Shown here: in pieces, positions 37,081 through 48,535 of the stretch
Position numbering within the stretch: position 1 is the first letter of the stretch
How the letters are laid out: the number at the start of each line of letters is the position of its first letter
Program-made: the position numbers and the translations under genes
The notes under the pieces: model-generated
Databases searched by the model: none
Told to the model about the DNA's origin: nothing
What the model saw: only the letters and a program-made list of their open reading frames with translations
DNA from: Psococerastis gibbosa
Taxonomy: Eukaryota; Arthropoda; Insecta; Psocodea; Psocidae
DNA length: 64,000 bases
Direction of reading: 5' to 3'
Assembly (NCBI GenBank): GCA_963971405.1
Contig: OZ020487.1
Location: 35,313,039-35,377,038, forward strand

Positions 37081-38060
37081 CCATCCAGGTTGTCTGCGTC
37101 ATATGCATATTCTACGTCTAACAAACACCCTCAGGGTGCAACAGCTTTAAAAGCTACGCTCTTAATTCTCAACGTGCTCAATCTAATGTCCCTTACGAGC
37201 AACTGCACTATTGATGACAAGATTCAGCTATGTAACGACGTAATACATCGGCGGCATTCGTGCAATACAGCCCCTGATGTACACCAGTTCCATGTCAACT
37301 TCCTTAGGCACAGAGTAGTTTCTTATAATCTGTTTTCCAGAAGAGGAATCTTCACAACCTGAGCTGTGGCAACGTCAAAGCTCCTCAAACGTTAAGCTCT
37401 TGTTATCAGCGACGAATAGAAGACAATCATATGCATGCATTCACATGGTTATCGGACAATATTCGTCTCAGAACCCAAGCAACTACCACTGTTCAAGTTC
37501 AGTTTGGAATGGAGTCAGTGACTGATGCTTCATATTGGAATTTCCCTTAACACCTATGGACTGACTAGTGCCATGGTCATTGGGCAGCATAACGGTGGAT
37601 TTGAGGACTGACAATTAGGTGTCGAGTTGCATGGCGGGCCACCGATCTAGCTGAGTCCTAGACAAAAGTACCTAAAGACTTCAGTGCTGAGAACACGCGA
37701 GAGCGGAGGAGAGCCCTGGATTGAGAACATTCTGTGGGTGTCGCGTCGCTGTATATAAAGGCACATGATGCAATGACAGTATAGGGACCGACGTCAGGCA
37801 GCAAGGTGTTTGAACGCTACAAATCACATTCACTTCACTTCACCATCAAATATCTAATTTAAGCCTAAGCACTTCACAGTGTATTTTCTTCATCTCCTCT
37901 TCTTTCTTCCCACTTCACAGACACTTCACCAGACCCCAGACTCTCAAGACACCCAGCTGCCTGAAGGCATCCATCTTATATATTGCCGAAGGTTCGGATC
38001 TTATAAAATGCGACCACTTTGGGCTCGCGTCAAGTAGCCCTAGCGTGGCTTACAATGTTT
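37081..38060. other. Unassigned segment, possible LTR-like promoter near 37750
   Basis: CTGTATATAAAGGC at about 37750 is a good TATA-like sequence. It is followed some 60-100 bases later by pyrimidine-rich sequence with CACTTCACTTCACC. No second copy is present in the window, so an LTR cannot be shown. The 90-residue ORF at 37090 has no recognisable domain. Confidence 0.25.
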
Positions 38061-38860
38061 ATTTAGCAGGGTTGTTGAAAATTTTAACACAAGAACATGA
38101 ATATAACTATGGGGATTGATAACGCAGGTCTGGGGAAGATGAAAAATAGAATATTTTTGGGTCACTTGGCATTTAATAAGAAGATAACGGTACTGCAATC
38201 TAGTTATACAGTATACCTTTTTTAAAGCGCAAAGTGTGATGCTATAGGCCTAATATTGGATGTGAAGATGTAATGACGGTAATGTATATAGAGAGGGATA
38301 GATGAAACGTCTTTCTTCTGTCGGCCGTTCTCTAAGTATACGAGCACATTTCCTACACTCAGCTGCCATAGTTGATCCGCTATACAACTCATTCACTTGA
38401 CTGTCTTATTGCAATAATCCACTCCAAATCATATCGTCGCATCCCAAACTAAAGTTAAACTAGCCTTTGAAGAACTTGGAGGCTAGCCGTTACTCATTAT
38501 GCGAAGCAATCTTTTGGAAAACAAGTCTGAAGAAGCCTCAGCCCATAACGAAAACGACTTTGCCGGGCATACATCGCGCAATACTGTACGCAACAGCAAC
38601 CAATGAACAAATCGGTACTGAAGCTATCGAACCTTACCAAAAATAATCAGTAGCTCTGGGCGCAAAAGATCCAGCAAATCGAGAACGGGAGCGCAACCTT
38701 CAAATCTGCTGTAGCCTAAGGAATGCTGAAGAGACGTAGAATATGCATTTACGCTAAACATCACAGACTGTGTAAGAAATGCTGAATAGGACCTTTCATC
38801 TTTCCCATTCCAAGCTTCCCACTAAACTAGATGTTTATGGTCCTTCTATCATATATTCAA
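38061..38860. other. Region without a recognised gene
   Basis: No ORF of note, no repeat copy recognised. Confidence 0.4.
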
Positions 38861-39905
38861 TTTAGTGTTCCAGACTTGGCACAGGGCCGCCGGGGCGTGA
38901 ATACTGTTAACTCGTCTTCAGAATACAATTTTGCCATTGGCGTAAATTCCCAAAATTTCAGTACAATAATTGAGATATTATAACGACGAATAAACCTACC
39001 ATTGAGGGAGGGGGGGGGGGGTCCCCCCGGAGAAAAATGTGGAAAAAAGCTCTGAAGTATTGGGGTTTTAAGCATTTTGAGTAATATATTTTTTGTGAAA
39101 GTACTTGGCCCATATGTTGATTTTTTAATGTAAAATAAGCATACTAAGAATTAATTTCCCTTTCATAATTGTGGATACTATGTCTGTAGCCTCCATAACG
39201 TCTTTGTCACCAGAGATCCTGGGGGGGGGGGGGCTACGGGTCCTGGGTCCAGGACACGCCGGGATCGAAGGCAATGAAAATGCCGACGCCTTGGCGAGAG
39301 AAGGGAGCGCGCTACCCTTCATTGGGCCTGAACCCTTCTGCGCCTTCCCGAGAAACCGCCAAACCCTAGAGATTGGCCTATGGGAAGAAAAGAGAAAGGA
39401 AGCATACTGGAAGTCTGTCACAGGCCACAGACAATCCAAAATATTCCTCACTCACTCTAAGAGCTATACCGCCAAAGCACTGAACCTCAGCAAGCCTGAA
39501 CTTAAGGTACTTACAGGTGCACTCACAGGACACTGCCACGTGAACTACCATTTAAAGAACATGGGTAAAGTCTTGAATGACACCTGCCGATTCTGCAAAG
39601 AAAAGGCTGAGACTGCTGAGCATATCATCTGCTCGTGTCCGGCAGTAAAGAACAGACGACTGCTAGCAACGTCCTCTTGGTTTCTATCACCAAGGGAGGC
39701 TTGCCAGTTGGCCCCTGGGCAGTTGTGCAGGTTTTTACGGGACCTGCTGACTGACCAGGACTAAAAGTACGGGGATTCACAATAGATCTTTAAGGTCAAA
39801 GTGAGCCAAGCTCAAGTAGCAGCATCGCCCCATTACTAATCTAATCTAATCTGCGGGTCCTGGGGGGCTTAGCCCCCCCCCCCCCTATTTACGCCAATGA
39901 ATTTT
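38861..39905. repeat. G/C-run dispersed repeat, split by a non-LTR insertion
   Basis: The flanks of the insertion at 39248-39853 look like one degenerate element: 'GGCGTAAATTC' near 38940 and the TTTACGCCAATGAATTTTGC at 39890 are partly complementary. Long G or C runs lie at 39007, 39220 and 39878. Confidence 0.4.
39248..39853 (+). mobile_element. 5'-truncated non-LTR retrotransposon, RNase H and tail
   Basis: An open frame (ending at 39764) encodes GPGHAGIEGNENADALAREG, the end of an RNase H domain. About 150 residues follow, with TGALTGHCHVNYHLKNMG and the zinc-knuckle-like CRFCKEKAETAEHIICSCPA. After the stop, the tail ends in (CTAAT)n repeats at 39836-39851. CGGGTCCTGGG occurs on both sides (39237-39247 and 39854-39864), consistent with an 11-bp target duplication. 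Only the last part of the element is present, without frameshift, so the insertion is fairly young. Confidence 0.8.
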
Positions 39906-41640
39906 GCGTAGACCATAATTCCTCGAATTAGGTTAAATTAACCCTTTATTAACAGGTCACTTGAGGTCCAACGAGCCCATGCGAGGTGCTGGATTCACCA
40001 ATGTTCAGTAGCGCGTGCTGTTTGAGGCCTGTGCTTCCATCGAATGTCGACTGGTTGGCCTTAAGCTTCCCCGCTGGGTGGTTCACATTTTGCTGAACAA
40101 CTGAGTACTTATTTTTTTTAATTTCATATAAAGGACCTCACGTGACCGTTAGTGACTCTTTGTGATGAGAGTAAATGTTTAGAGGCATTAACCAAATGCT
40201 CTTAGTTTTTATGTTTAGTTTGATGTCTACAACTTCACTAGTAAGCATATTTTTGAAGTGGAAATTGATTGGACAAAGTAAGAAGCAGTTAATCCTAAGG
40301 AAGCAGCATTTTGATAATCAATAAGGTGGTATCTTATGACCACTCTTAATCCCACAATCCAATTTCTTATATTGATTAGTTTTAATAATTGCAAAGAAAA
40401 ACAATTTGTGTAGGTCTAGGCTATTTTAGATTTTTGTGGAGTATATATAAGACTTAAGGATGAAGATTTTTATTTAACTTTTGTACTCCTATACTTTATT
40501 TAGAACTTCACTCTTAGAATTTTGATTTTTTTCCTTCATTTGACGCCCCAGGGCAGTTGAAGTATGAGAACACGCTAAAATAAAATTTTGTAGTTTTTGA
40601 CTTTTGTCAATTTTTGATATAGATATTATTTATTTTCATATACAAGAAGAGTTCTAATAATGGGGTTTATACCCCTGGGAGTAGTTTTAAGCATATTTCG
40701 TTTTGCTTCTGTATTCGAACATAAATAGGCAACTGACCATTGACCTACCGAACACAACAAAAAATTGCCAATAAGTAACGTTGCTTCAAGAGGTGTAATG
40801 AACGATTATGCGTTACATCTCACCTATGTCGCAACAGCTCATGTGCCCATGTTTTCCATGATGGTAAACCGTGAGTGAATTAAGTGTTTACAGTTGTATT
40901 TCATGTCATAACTATAGTACCTATAGTACCTACCTATAGTGTTGTATTATATGCAAATGGGGGAATAAAATATGGGTTGAAAATTTCTCTCAATTATTGG
41001 CATGTCTCTTTACTGTATACTGGCTTAGGTATTGTGGAATTTACTGGCGCAGTTGGGTTACACTAATATTACTGGCTTGCATGGAAAAATAATTAAAACT
41101 TAACTAATAAAAACTTATACAATGTTATCAGGTACAGGTACAGGACGTGTTTTGATGTTTTGAAATTGTATATTCATGGAGAAATGACGGCAAAACCACA
41201 TAATTGGAAGGATCTGACTGGTTATCTAGTTGTAATTCCCATTAAGAATATTTCGCGGACTCCCCTTCGGCACAATAGCTCTGGTAAAATAATTGTGCCC
41301 CATCGGTAATAAGCCATCTCTGAACAGTTCATCTGATCAGCTTGGATGGTTCGTTTCAGGCTGTGTTCTTTTTTTTTATGCAGAGATTGGGCTTTTTCAA
41401 TGTTAGATAAGAGTCCTTGCGCTACACAAAAAATTCAATTGGGCTCATAGGGTTTGAATGAGAGTGCGGTAGTAATGATGCATGCCGGAAACACTATATA
41501 GAAAATAACAAATAATAATTAAATACCTTCGACAAAGCCATGATAGCCTACGTGCAGGAAGAAGGCTGTGTAATGTCCTGCCACCATGCCCTAAGGCCCA
41601 CGGACGATCCGGCGCGAGCAAGCCACGGACTATGTTTTTT
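39906..41640. other. Region without a recognised gene
   Basis: AT-rich. No splice-supported ORF and no repeat copy within the window recognised. Confidence 0.5.
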
Positions 41641-41769
41641 CATTGTAGCAAATGTGTAGTTGGAAAACCACCGAAGCAACTAGAGGAAAAACCGTGTACC
41701 GGGGTACGGTGGCTATGAAAACTTCTGAAGTTAACTCTGTGGCTTTCTAACTACCCATTTGCTACAATG
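41641..41769. mobile_element. 129-bp hairpin MITE
   Basis: CATTGTAGCAAATG (41641-41654) and CATTTGCTACAATG (41756-41769) are perfect inverted repeats. The pairing continues imperfectly through GTAGTTGGAAAACCAC and GTGGCTTTCTAACTAC. It is non-coding. Confidence 0.75.
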
Positions 41770-43085
41770 GCAAGTACGTCTACGTCTACGAAGTGCGGAT
41801 AACAGATAAATGGTTTGTAGAGGGCGGCGGCGGGGGTCCGACTCGTGTTCCATCATCTGCTGGTGCTGATGTGAAGTCCCGAGAGGCAACGTTTTTCCGC
41901 TGCACGCTGAGGAGGCGCGACGCTGGAGTAGAAGACTGCTGCTCCATCTCTAGCTATGCAGAAATTAAAAAAGAAAAAAAAGTAAAATTATTACAATCTC
42001 CTATCCCCTACTCTCGCAATTAACAGAGAAGACACTCTCAACAGAGTCGTCTGGAAACACCGCCCCCTTGCCACCGTCAAGTACATAAACAGTTTGCTCA
42101 GTAAACATAAAAACATTCCTAATTTAAAATCTAATACCTATCTAATACTATAATTTCATTCACTAAATGCAGATGGATGCTAACTTAAGAATTGGTGAAT
42201 TACGTCAGCGGGGAGGCAGGCTTGTCGCGAGAAATTCGTTCACTGGGTTCACCTTGCTCTTCAAAACGTTAGGGCTTAGAACGTCCATTTTTTAACCCTG
42301 TGAAATCTTTTTAAATGGCCTGGAGTCATGCTGGAAAGGTTCCTTCAGAACCTTAGTTAGCCTGATGGGAATCAAATGATAATGTCGCCCCTTCTCCTTG
42401 CGATGCAATAGTGAACCTCATAATTTTTAAAACCGAGTCAATCCCTCCTGACTTATGTTAACAAGTCTAATAAATAAATAGGAAAATTAAATGGATGGAA
42501 ATGAAGAAATATTCATCTACAGTCTTAAACAGTGATAAGGCACCCAGAACTTTCAAGAAATCTGGGAATATCCACCATCCTTCTTTCCAAAAAAATAAAG
42601 CCATTTTTTTTTTAATAAATAAGTTTTTTTTTCTTAATTGCATATAAGCATGTATTTCGCGTATTTTTCACGCATTAAAAAAACTGAGGCCAAACGGTGC
42701 CGAAGCGGCTAACGACAAATCAAAATACAGAGGAGCATTTATTCTACTCTCATTTATGGTCTTGCGTTCGATATTGCAAAGAAAACAGCAGTGATGATGG
42801 AAACGTTTCTGGGGATATTTTTAACAAAAGCTCCAAGATTCAATTTAATTTTGACTCATATTTCTGCTGTTTTCCTACTACTCTGTCAATTCCTACTACT
42901 CTGGGTGGGCTAGGACACGGGCGACCCTACTGTATAAATAAACAAGATTATTTAAAACCTATGAACGCATACTAATAATTATGAAGGGGATTAACTGTAA
43001 AGTTACGTAAAAAAAGGTCATTCCTTAAGAAAATAAACCAATAGTAAAGTCTATCATGAGTATTGAATTAGACGTTCTTCAACAT
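41770..43085. other. Region without a recognised gene
   Basis: A tRNA-like stretch (GGTGCCGAAGCGGCTAACG, near 42695) resembles a SINE head. 42785-42870 resembles a block of the complex repeat at 44070-44150 and 57785-57905. Otherwise nothing is recognised. Confidence 0.4.
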
Positions 43086-43149
43086 TTTGATAGCAGCCTG
43101 TAATAGGGACACTATAAGTATAAAGGTTAATGGCAATGGTGCAACACTA

Positions 43150-43290
43150 TTTAACAAAGGGTTAGTTGGACTTACATTGCCTGTTGCGTTAATAGTCATT
43201 AGAGGTATGGGCCTCATGGTCATCGAACAATTAGGGCGGAGCCCATTGTCAGGAGTAGGGGGCGACGTTTCGGGAGGGACATTCAGGCCC
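43150..43290. repeat. Dispersed repeat shared with 16594-16930
   Basis: GGACTTACATTGCCTGTTGC and TCATCGAACAATTAGGGCGG match the two ends of the NUP160 intron 7 repeat, one directly and one inverted. Confidence 0.6.
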
Positions 43291-43844
43291 GGTTCCACCA
43301 ACGTTAGGAAAGTTTAAGATATTGGGATTATTGGACGGATTCTTCACTGATTGTTATAAATATAAACCAATGCATAATGGTACCATCCACTAATACCATA
43401 ACATCAAATTTCCAAGTTTTTTTAACCTATAGAATTATAGGAGCATGTACTGTATGTTCTATGCTTTGAAGACATGCTTGAATAAAGTCTATTTACCATT
43501 TCCCCGTCTAGCCTCCGGTTGGGTTTGCACCCGTTTCGACGCCTGTGGATAGTACGGAATTGATTTGGGATACTTCTAAAATCAGCGCAGCCTGGTGACA
43601 CCATATATATTATAATATTCGGTGGGTGACACCGCCAGTCACGTCGGATACACTGAAGGGGGTCCTAGGGGTGACGACGCAATGTTGTGTGTTAACTGAA
43701 AGAACCAAAATTGATAATGGATTAAAGAATTACATAGTTAGTTATTCGAAAAATGTGTATAGCCTACACAGTTTTCATCCCGCATGCTTCCCTGAATCAA
43801 AAACCGCCGTCATAAAATGTTTGGTATATGTATACGCTACATGC

Positions 43845-44485
43845 CACTGCACCTGCATCGGCCAGATTTACTCGTATATCAGAACCTGCAATCCATTATG
43901 TCGACGGCATTGGCTCAGCATTTGTGGGCGACATGCCTCGGTGACTCTTGATCTGAATCTGAAGTATGATGCTTATCGAGGTTGTCAAGTGATAACAAAA
44001 AAAAAATTAAAACCATTTGCGGCACATGTATCCGGCATCGGCATTGCTTGTCAACATAGAGTGTACAAAACATAACGTTTCTGGGCATATTTTTTTACTA
44101 ATGCCTAAGAAAATTAATTTAATTGAACCTTTACTGAGCAGAAAAAACTCATTTGACTTACATTTTGGAGTAAAATTATTTTGCAGCTGCAAGACTGCAT
44201 AATTGACTGAGTTATCGTCCTTGCCAGCAGCCAGGCTTTTTTCGTCAGGAATCTTCCACTCGTCCCAGCGGCAGTGCCACCGCAAAAGCTTCCATGTCCG
44301 GACCGCCGTTGCACAAGCTGCTCATTAAGTAAGCCTATTCGACGAGGACGACCTCCGATAATGCCTCTCGTCCTCCTTGGTGATGACGCATAGAATGCTG
44401 AAACAAAAATGGTAATTTAAAAAATCCGTCTAATCATCTAGTGTAGGCAGCTTTCTTAAGACTGCTTCCATATTGAGACGCGTTG
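43845..44485. repeat. Complex repeat, left copy (blocks A and B)
   Basis: Block A (43850-44010, with TTTACTCGTATA and TATGTCGACGGCATT) matches 58375-58540. Block B (44075-44485, with GCAGCTGCAAGACTGCATAA) matches 57840-58245. Both are direct matches, but in the right copy B comes before A, so the order is rearranged. No gene is recognised. Confidence 0.7.
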
Positions 44486-44529
44486 CAGCCTACCAGAATT
44501 TATAAATAACTGAACATTGAGAAATCTAA

Positions 44530-46180
44530 AATGATAAATAGCCCAGGGTAGATAATTTTTTTTAAGACATTAAATTATAGTAGAATGAAACCCATTGGAA
44601 ATGGAAGATAATATGCCAGACATTAAGGGAAAAATAAATTACGGGCGATCTGAGTTCGGGAGGCAGGTAGGGGTGGTTTTTAAGGGTGAAATACGGTACA
44701 TTTTCATTTCCGACAAAACTACAAGTCTTATGGAAAAACGTCAAATAGCAAAAAGGTGGATAATAAGATGAACAACTTTAGTGAGTGATGACACTTTTTT
44801 TCACATAACCTCAAATTTTACGAGAAAAATGCCAAAAACCAAGGTTTTGGTTTTTATTTTTAACTTTCACAAAAAAAAAACTTTTTACGTGAAAATGGAG
44901 TTCTTGCGCAGGTAAAACAAAGATGGCGGGCTGTCGGAAAGGGAGGGGGTACCCCTGATTCTCGGACATCACCCCCTCATTTTAACATGGAGTGTATAGG
45001 CTTTCCAATGAAATTTATTTTATTTTAAGAAATTTTCGCTTTTCAACGGCAAATTAGTGCTATTTATATGTTCCTTAAATACTTGCGCGGGTACTGACAA
45101 AAAATTGCGGCAAAGTAGCTGCAAATAATTGTCAAAAAATATTATTTACTTGTGTATCTAATTTTATTTCATTGGTTATGATACTTCCGCGAGGGCAGAA
45201 CAGATTTTTAAATGGGTATGTGAGCCTAAGCTTGCTTATACATATTACAATTAATGTATTAGTAATGATTTATTACCATAACCATACAACTTTACTGCAT
45301 AACTACCATGAAATATAGCCTAGTCGGCTGGGCTGCCGACACGCTAGCCGGCTAGCCTATCATGTTGTTTGCAAATATTAGTAGCGTAAAAAGGGGTTAT
45401 TGTCTGTCTCTCCATAATACTATCACTAGAATTCAATTTAGTATCTGAGCACCAAAGCAGTTAATTTTCGTAGGGCCCAGCTTTTGTTTTCGGGGGGGGG
45501 GGGGGTCCGGAAACATTTTTTACGTAATTTATTAATGAATTAATGGATAAATTCTTCAAACCATACAGGTTTACCTGCAGAAATTTATTTCGGGGGGGGG
45601 GGGGGGTGCGGACCCCATGGACCACCTCCTGGGCACGGCCATGCATATATATGTGTATTTTGTAACTTTAAATATTGTGGACTTCGTTCTGCCACAAAGA
45701 TGCAACCTCCACTTGCATTTCTTAGTTTTTTTCCAGTGGCTTGGGGAACGATATAATTCGGACCTCTCTCATATGTGTTCTGTCCTGGTGTAGGCTATCA
45801 CTATTACACAAGCCATAACAGCAATGCTTGACCATAACGCTAGAAATATGAATAATAACAACTTAAAACTGTAAAAATCAATAGCGCTCAATTGCATTTC
45901 ATATCCTCCAATGGCCGAACAGCTGATTTTGTTTACATTATTTTCGCAATCACGCATGCGCTGTTAGCTCCGCCCTCTTACTGTGACGTCACTACGCAAG
46001 AACTCCATTGGGGAGAACTTTCTTTTTTATATTTTGAATGCACTGTAATTTTTTAATTTAAAATATTAATATTTTCCCACTAATTTTGACTTATATATGG
46101 AAAAATCACCCTAATTTTCAATCGAAAAATCTCAATGATGTTTCTAATATTTAAAACTTATAGTCCGGTCAATTTAGTTT
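44530..46180. mobile_element. Left arm of a large foldback repeat
   Basis: 44530-44895 and 46006-46180 are reverse complements of 57360-57745 and 57041-57345. Examples are GGGGTGGTTTTTAAGGGTGA on the left against TCACCCTTAAAAACCACCCC on the right, and CCGGTCAATTTAG against TGAATTGACCGG. The part between (44896-46005) is a separate insertion absent from the right arm. Before the later insertions the palindrome was about 1.3-1.5 kb with a loop of about 170 bases (46181-46349). Confidence 0.78.
44895..46006. mobile_element. About 1.1-kb inverted-repeat element inside the foldback arm
   Basis: The ends read ATGGAGTTCTTGCGCAG (44895) and, on the opposite strand, ATGGAGTTCTTGCGTAG (ending near 46008). 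The right arm of the foldback shows the corresponding uninterrupted sequence around 57350-57365. It contains two long G runs (45490 and 45593) and no transposase ORF. Confidence 0.65.
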
Positions 46181-46349
46181 ATTTAAGCCCTATATATTCT
46201 CGTATATCTGTGTCAATCAGCTCTAAAATAAAAATTGCAATATTTTCGTTCTTAAATAGTATGTTTAACGTTACATAACCAAAAAAAATAAAATCGAATC
46301 ATATTTTAGTGCAATATTAGATGCGAGTTATTGAAATATTGGATGACTG

Positions 46350-46652
46350 TGTGGGGACCACTTAGTCCCACATGTGTAATAACCAGTCTGCTTCCAGCTT
46401 CACCTTTTTCCCGTTAGATGGCGCTGTTCACATTCAGATAATTCAATATTCCTCAATCTTCCTTTTACGTATTTATTTCTCTTATTCAATAATATCTTTA
46501 ATCTACCCTCTGTGTCTCATCAGCTCCTTTAGCTGTGGACACAGAGTTGGTTTTTCTATATGGAAGCAGGCTGGATCAAATTCAATATTAATTGTAAGCA
46601 TGTATCGTTCTCGTCTCACAGCTCATATTGTAACCACTGTGTGTTAAATTAC
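46350..46652 (+). repeat. 5' LTR, first part
   Basis: Begins TGTGGGGACCACTTAGTCCC and is equal to 56654-56956. It is interrupted after TGTTAAATTAC by the Jockey element; the rest of the LTR resumes at 52025. The start contains a small palindrome, GGGACCACTTAGTCCC. Confidence 0.92.
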
Positions 46653-46690
46653 GATTCGGTCCCGAGCTCTCGTACGTGCAGGACCTATGT
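46653..46690 (+). promoter_or_regulatory. Candidate internal promoter of the Jockey element (start plus DPE)
   Basis: The element begins GATTCGGTCCCGAGC. If A46654 is the transcription start, positions +28 to +33 (46681-46686) read GGACCT, an exact fit to the arthropod downstream promoter element RGWYVT. Jockey-family elements use such TATA-less internal promoters. Start assignment is inferred from the insertion boundary. Confidence 0.55.
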
Positions 46691-47113
46691 TCTGACCGCC
46701 CGAGCCTCTCTGCCCGAACTTTCTCTTCTTGTGTACTTGGTGTCCCAGCGGGTGTTCCTTTCAGAGCCTACCCGTTGAGCCACCACGTGCTCAATATTTA
46801 TATTTCTTTACACCGCACCGTGATTATACTTCCCCTACCCCAATTAAAAATCAGTGTTTATAAACGCTACTCCTCTTCCTCTCCTCTTTCATCATCTTCA
46901 AGTTTCACCGTGGGACCTGCCTGAAGCCTTCCGGATCGGCTGCCCCCGTGCTGCTGTGGTTCTGCTGCTGCTGCGCCGTGGTGCTACTGCTGCGGCACTG
47001 CTGTTCTTGAGCCTCCTGGTTTCCTCCAGGCCCCAAATCGCCTGAGCCGCTGTCCCCGCTGACGGTGGCCGACCTCCCAGACCCTCACACGCAGAGCTGG
47101 TAAGCATCCTGCA

Positions 47114-48535
47114 ATGCCCCTGATTCCCGACTCCCCCCTCAGCCCTGATCCGTCCCAGGAGGACATGGACACCCGTCCAGTCCCTTCCGGCGACGCCACC
47201 TCCCCTCACCTCTCAGCTCCTGACGACGGATTCACCACCGTCAGCAAGAAGCGACCTCGCCCTTCTTCGCCTTCAACCCAAACGGCCCCAGGTCCTGCTA
47301 CTGCTAAGCCTAGCGCCCGTCCCGCGCGCCTCCCGCCTCTCGTCTTTCCTGTCCCAGCCAATTGGACCTCAATTGCCCCGAAACTTAAATCCATCTTCGG
47401 CACCACGGACAGCCACATCCGTCTCCGATCGAACAATTACGTTATCCAAACCAGAGACCCGGACGTGTACAAGAATGCCCGTTACCTACTTAACTCCCTT
47501 AATGTCCCATTTCACACCTTCTCTCAGGACGCCGAACGCGAAATTAAGGTCCTCATTCGCGGTCTGCACCATTCCACCTCTCCCGAAGTCATTAAAGACG
47601 CCCTCACCGCCCTGAACTTCCAAATTTCAGCGGTCACAAACCTCACAAATCGGCAGAAAGTCGAAAAATCTCTTTTTCTCGTCAAAGCCAAAAACACCCC
47701 TAACGCCAGCGAAATATACAAAATTTCCGTCCTACTTCTTCTCGACGTTACGATTGTCCCTTATAAACCCCCTAACACCCTTCAGCAGTGTTACAACTGC
47801 CAGTTATATGGGCACAGCTCCGTCAACTGTTTCCGCCCTGCCGTTTGCATCAAATGCAGCGGCTCCCACCGTGCCTCCGCCTGCCCTCTAGGCAAAAGGA
47901 TCCCCAAGGAGCTTCTCTCCTGCCCCAACTGCAAGGGTCACCATGCCGCTAACCACAGTGGTTGTCCAGCCCACAAGGCTAGACAGGCTGCCATTGCATC
48001 TAAGCCCCAAAAAGCCCCCCCTCAGCCCGCCAAACCTGCCTTCGTCCCTGCACCCATCCCCGCAACAAACGCCTGGACTCCCCCTTTCAACTTTCTCATG
48101 GCCCCAATCACAACCCAGACTCCGTCCAGCCCGTCAGGGCCGCCTGCGGCACCCCCTGTCCCTGTCCCGACGGTACCCAACTCTACTCAATCGCCCATCC
48201 CTAAGGTAAAACCGACTAATTCGATTCGTGAAAAATCGACTAAGTCAGCTCCCAAGAAATCGATTATTCCTTCCCAGGTAAAATCGGCTAAGTCTGCTCG
48301 CCCCAACAAGCCCAAAGTTAAGACCCCCCGAAACCTGTGTTTTCAACCCCAATCCAGTGTGCCCGAACCCACACAGGCCCAGTCCATCCCTTTTCTGATC
48401 AAGATACTCACCTCTTCATCCTTCCACACCTGGCTACTTACCCTTCTCCCTGCCTTGTGCCAGTGCACAAATGCCCAATCCCTAATAACCACCCTCATGG
48501 CCCACATCCCTTCCCTGCTTCCTCTATGGCAGTGA
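47114..48535 (+). CDS. Jockey ORF1, Gag-like nucleic-acid-binding protein
   Basis: 473 residues. The N-terminal third is proline/serine-rich and probably disordered. Residues about 95-210 fit the RNA-binding/PRE_C2HC part of Jockey-type Gag. Three zinc knuckles follow: CYNCQLYGHSSVNC (from residue 226), CIKCSGSHRASAC, and CPNCKGHHAANHSGC. The C-terminal part is again Pro/Lys/Ser-rich, with repeated KSTKSAPKKS-like basic stretches. The family role is binding element RNA and forming RNPs. The stop TGA overlaps the start of ORF2 by 10 bases, suggesting coupled translation. No frameshift is seen. Confidence 0.9.
   Translation: MPLIPDSPLSPDPSQEDMDTRPVPSGDATSPHLSAPDDGFTTVSKKRPRPSSPSTQTAPGPATAKPSARPARLPPLVFPVPANWTSIAPKLKSIFGTTDSHIRLRSNNYVIQTRDPDVYKNARYLLNSLNVPFHTFSQDAEREIKVLIRGLHHSTSPEVIKDALTALNFQISAVTNLTNRQKVEKSLFLVKAKNTPNASEIYKISVLLLLDVTIVPYKPPNTLQQCYNCQLYGHSSVNCFRPAVCIKCSGSHRASACPLGKRIPKELLSCPNCKGHHAANHSGCPAHKARQAAIASKPQKAPPQPAKPAFVPAPIPATNAWTPPFNFLMAPITTQTPSSPSGPPAAPPVPVPTVPNSTQSPIPKVKPTNSIREKSTKSAPKKSIIPSQVKSAKSARPNKPKVKTPRNLCFQPQSSVPEPTQAQSIPFLIKILTSSSFHTWLLTLLPALCQCTNAQSLITTLMAHIPSLLPLWQ

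Noticed and set aside
37090-37362. 90-residue ORF as a possible gene
   Set aside because: No recognisable motif, no splice partners, no homologue known to me; left in the unassigned segment.
44007-44314. Minus-strand ORF with a conserved-looking stretch shared with the 58-kb copy
   Set aside because: The two copies differ by a frame-changing indel near CCGGACA, so shared codons reflect repeat similarity, not a protein.
46984-47209. Minus-strand ORFs opposite the Jockey 5' UTR and ORF1 start
   Set aside because: Antisense shadows of a GC-rich transposon region.
48337-48525. Extended N-terminus of Jockey ORF2
   Set aside because: It overlaps ORF1 in another frame and has no family similarity; the ATG at 48526 sits at the ORF1 stop and at the start of the endonuclease motif.
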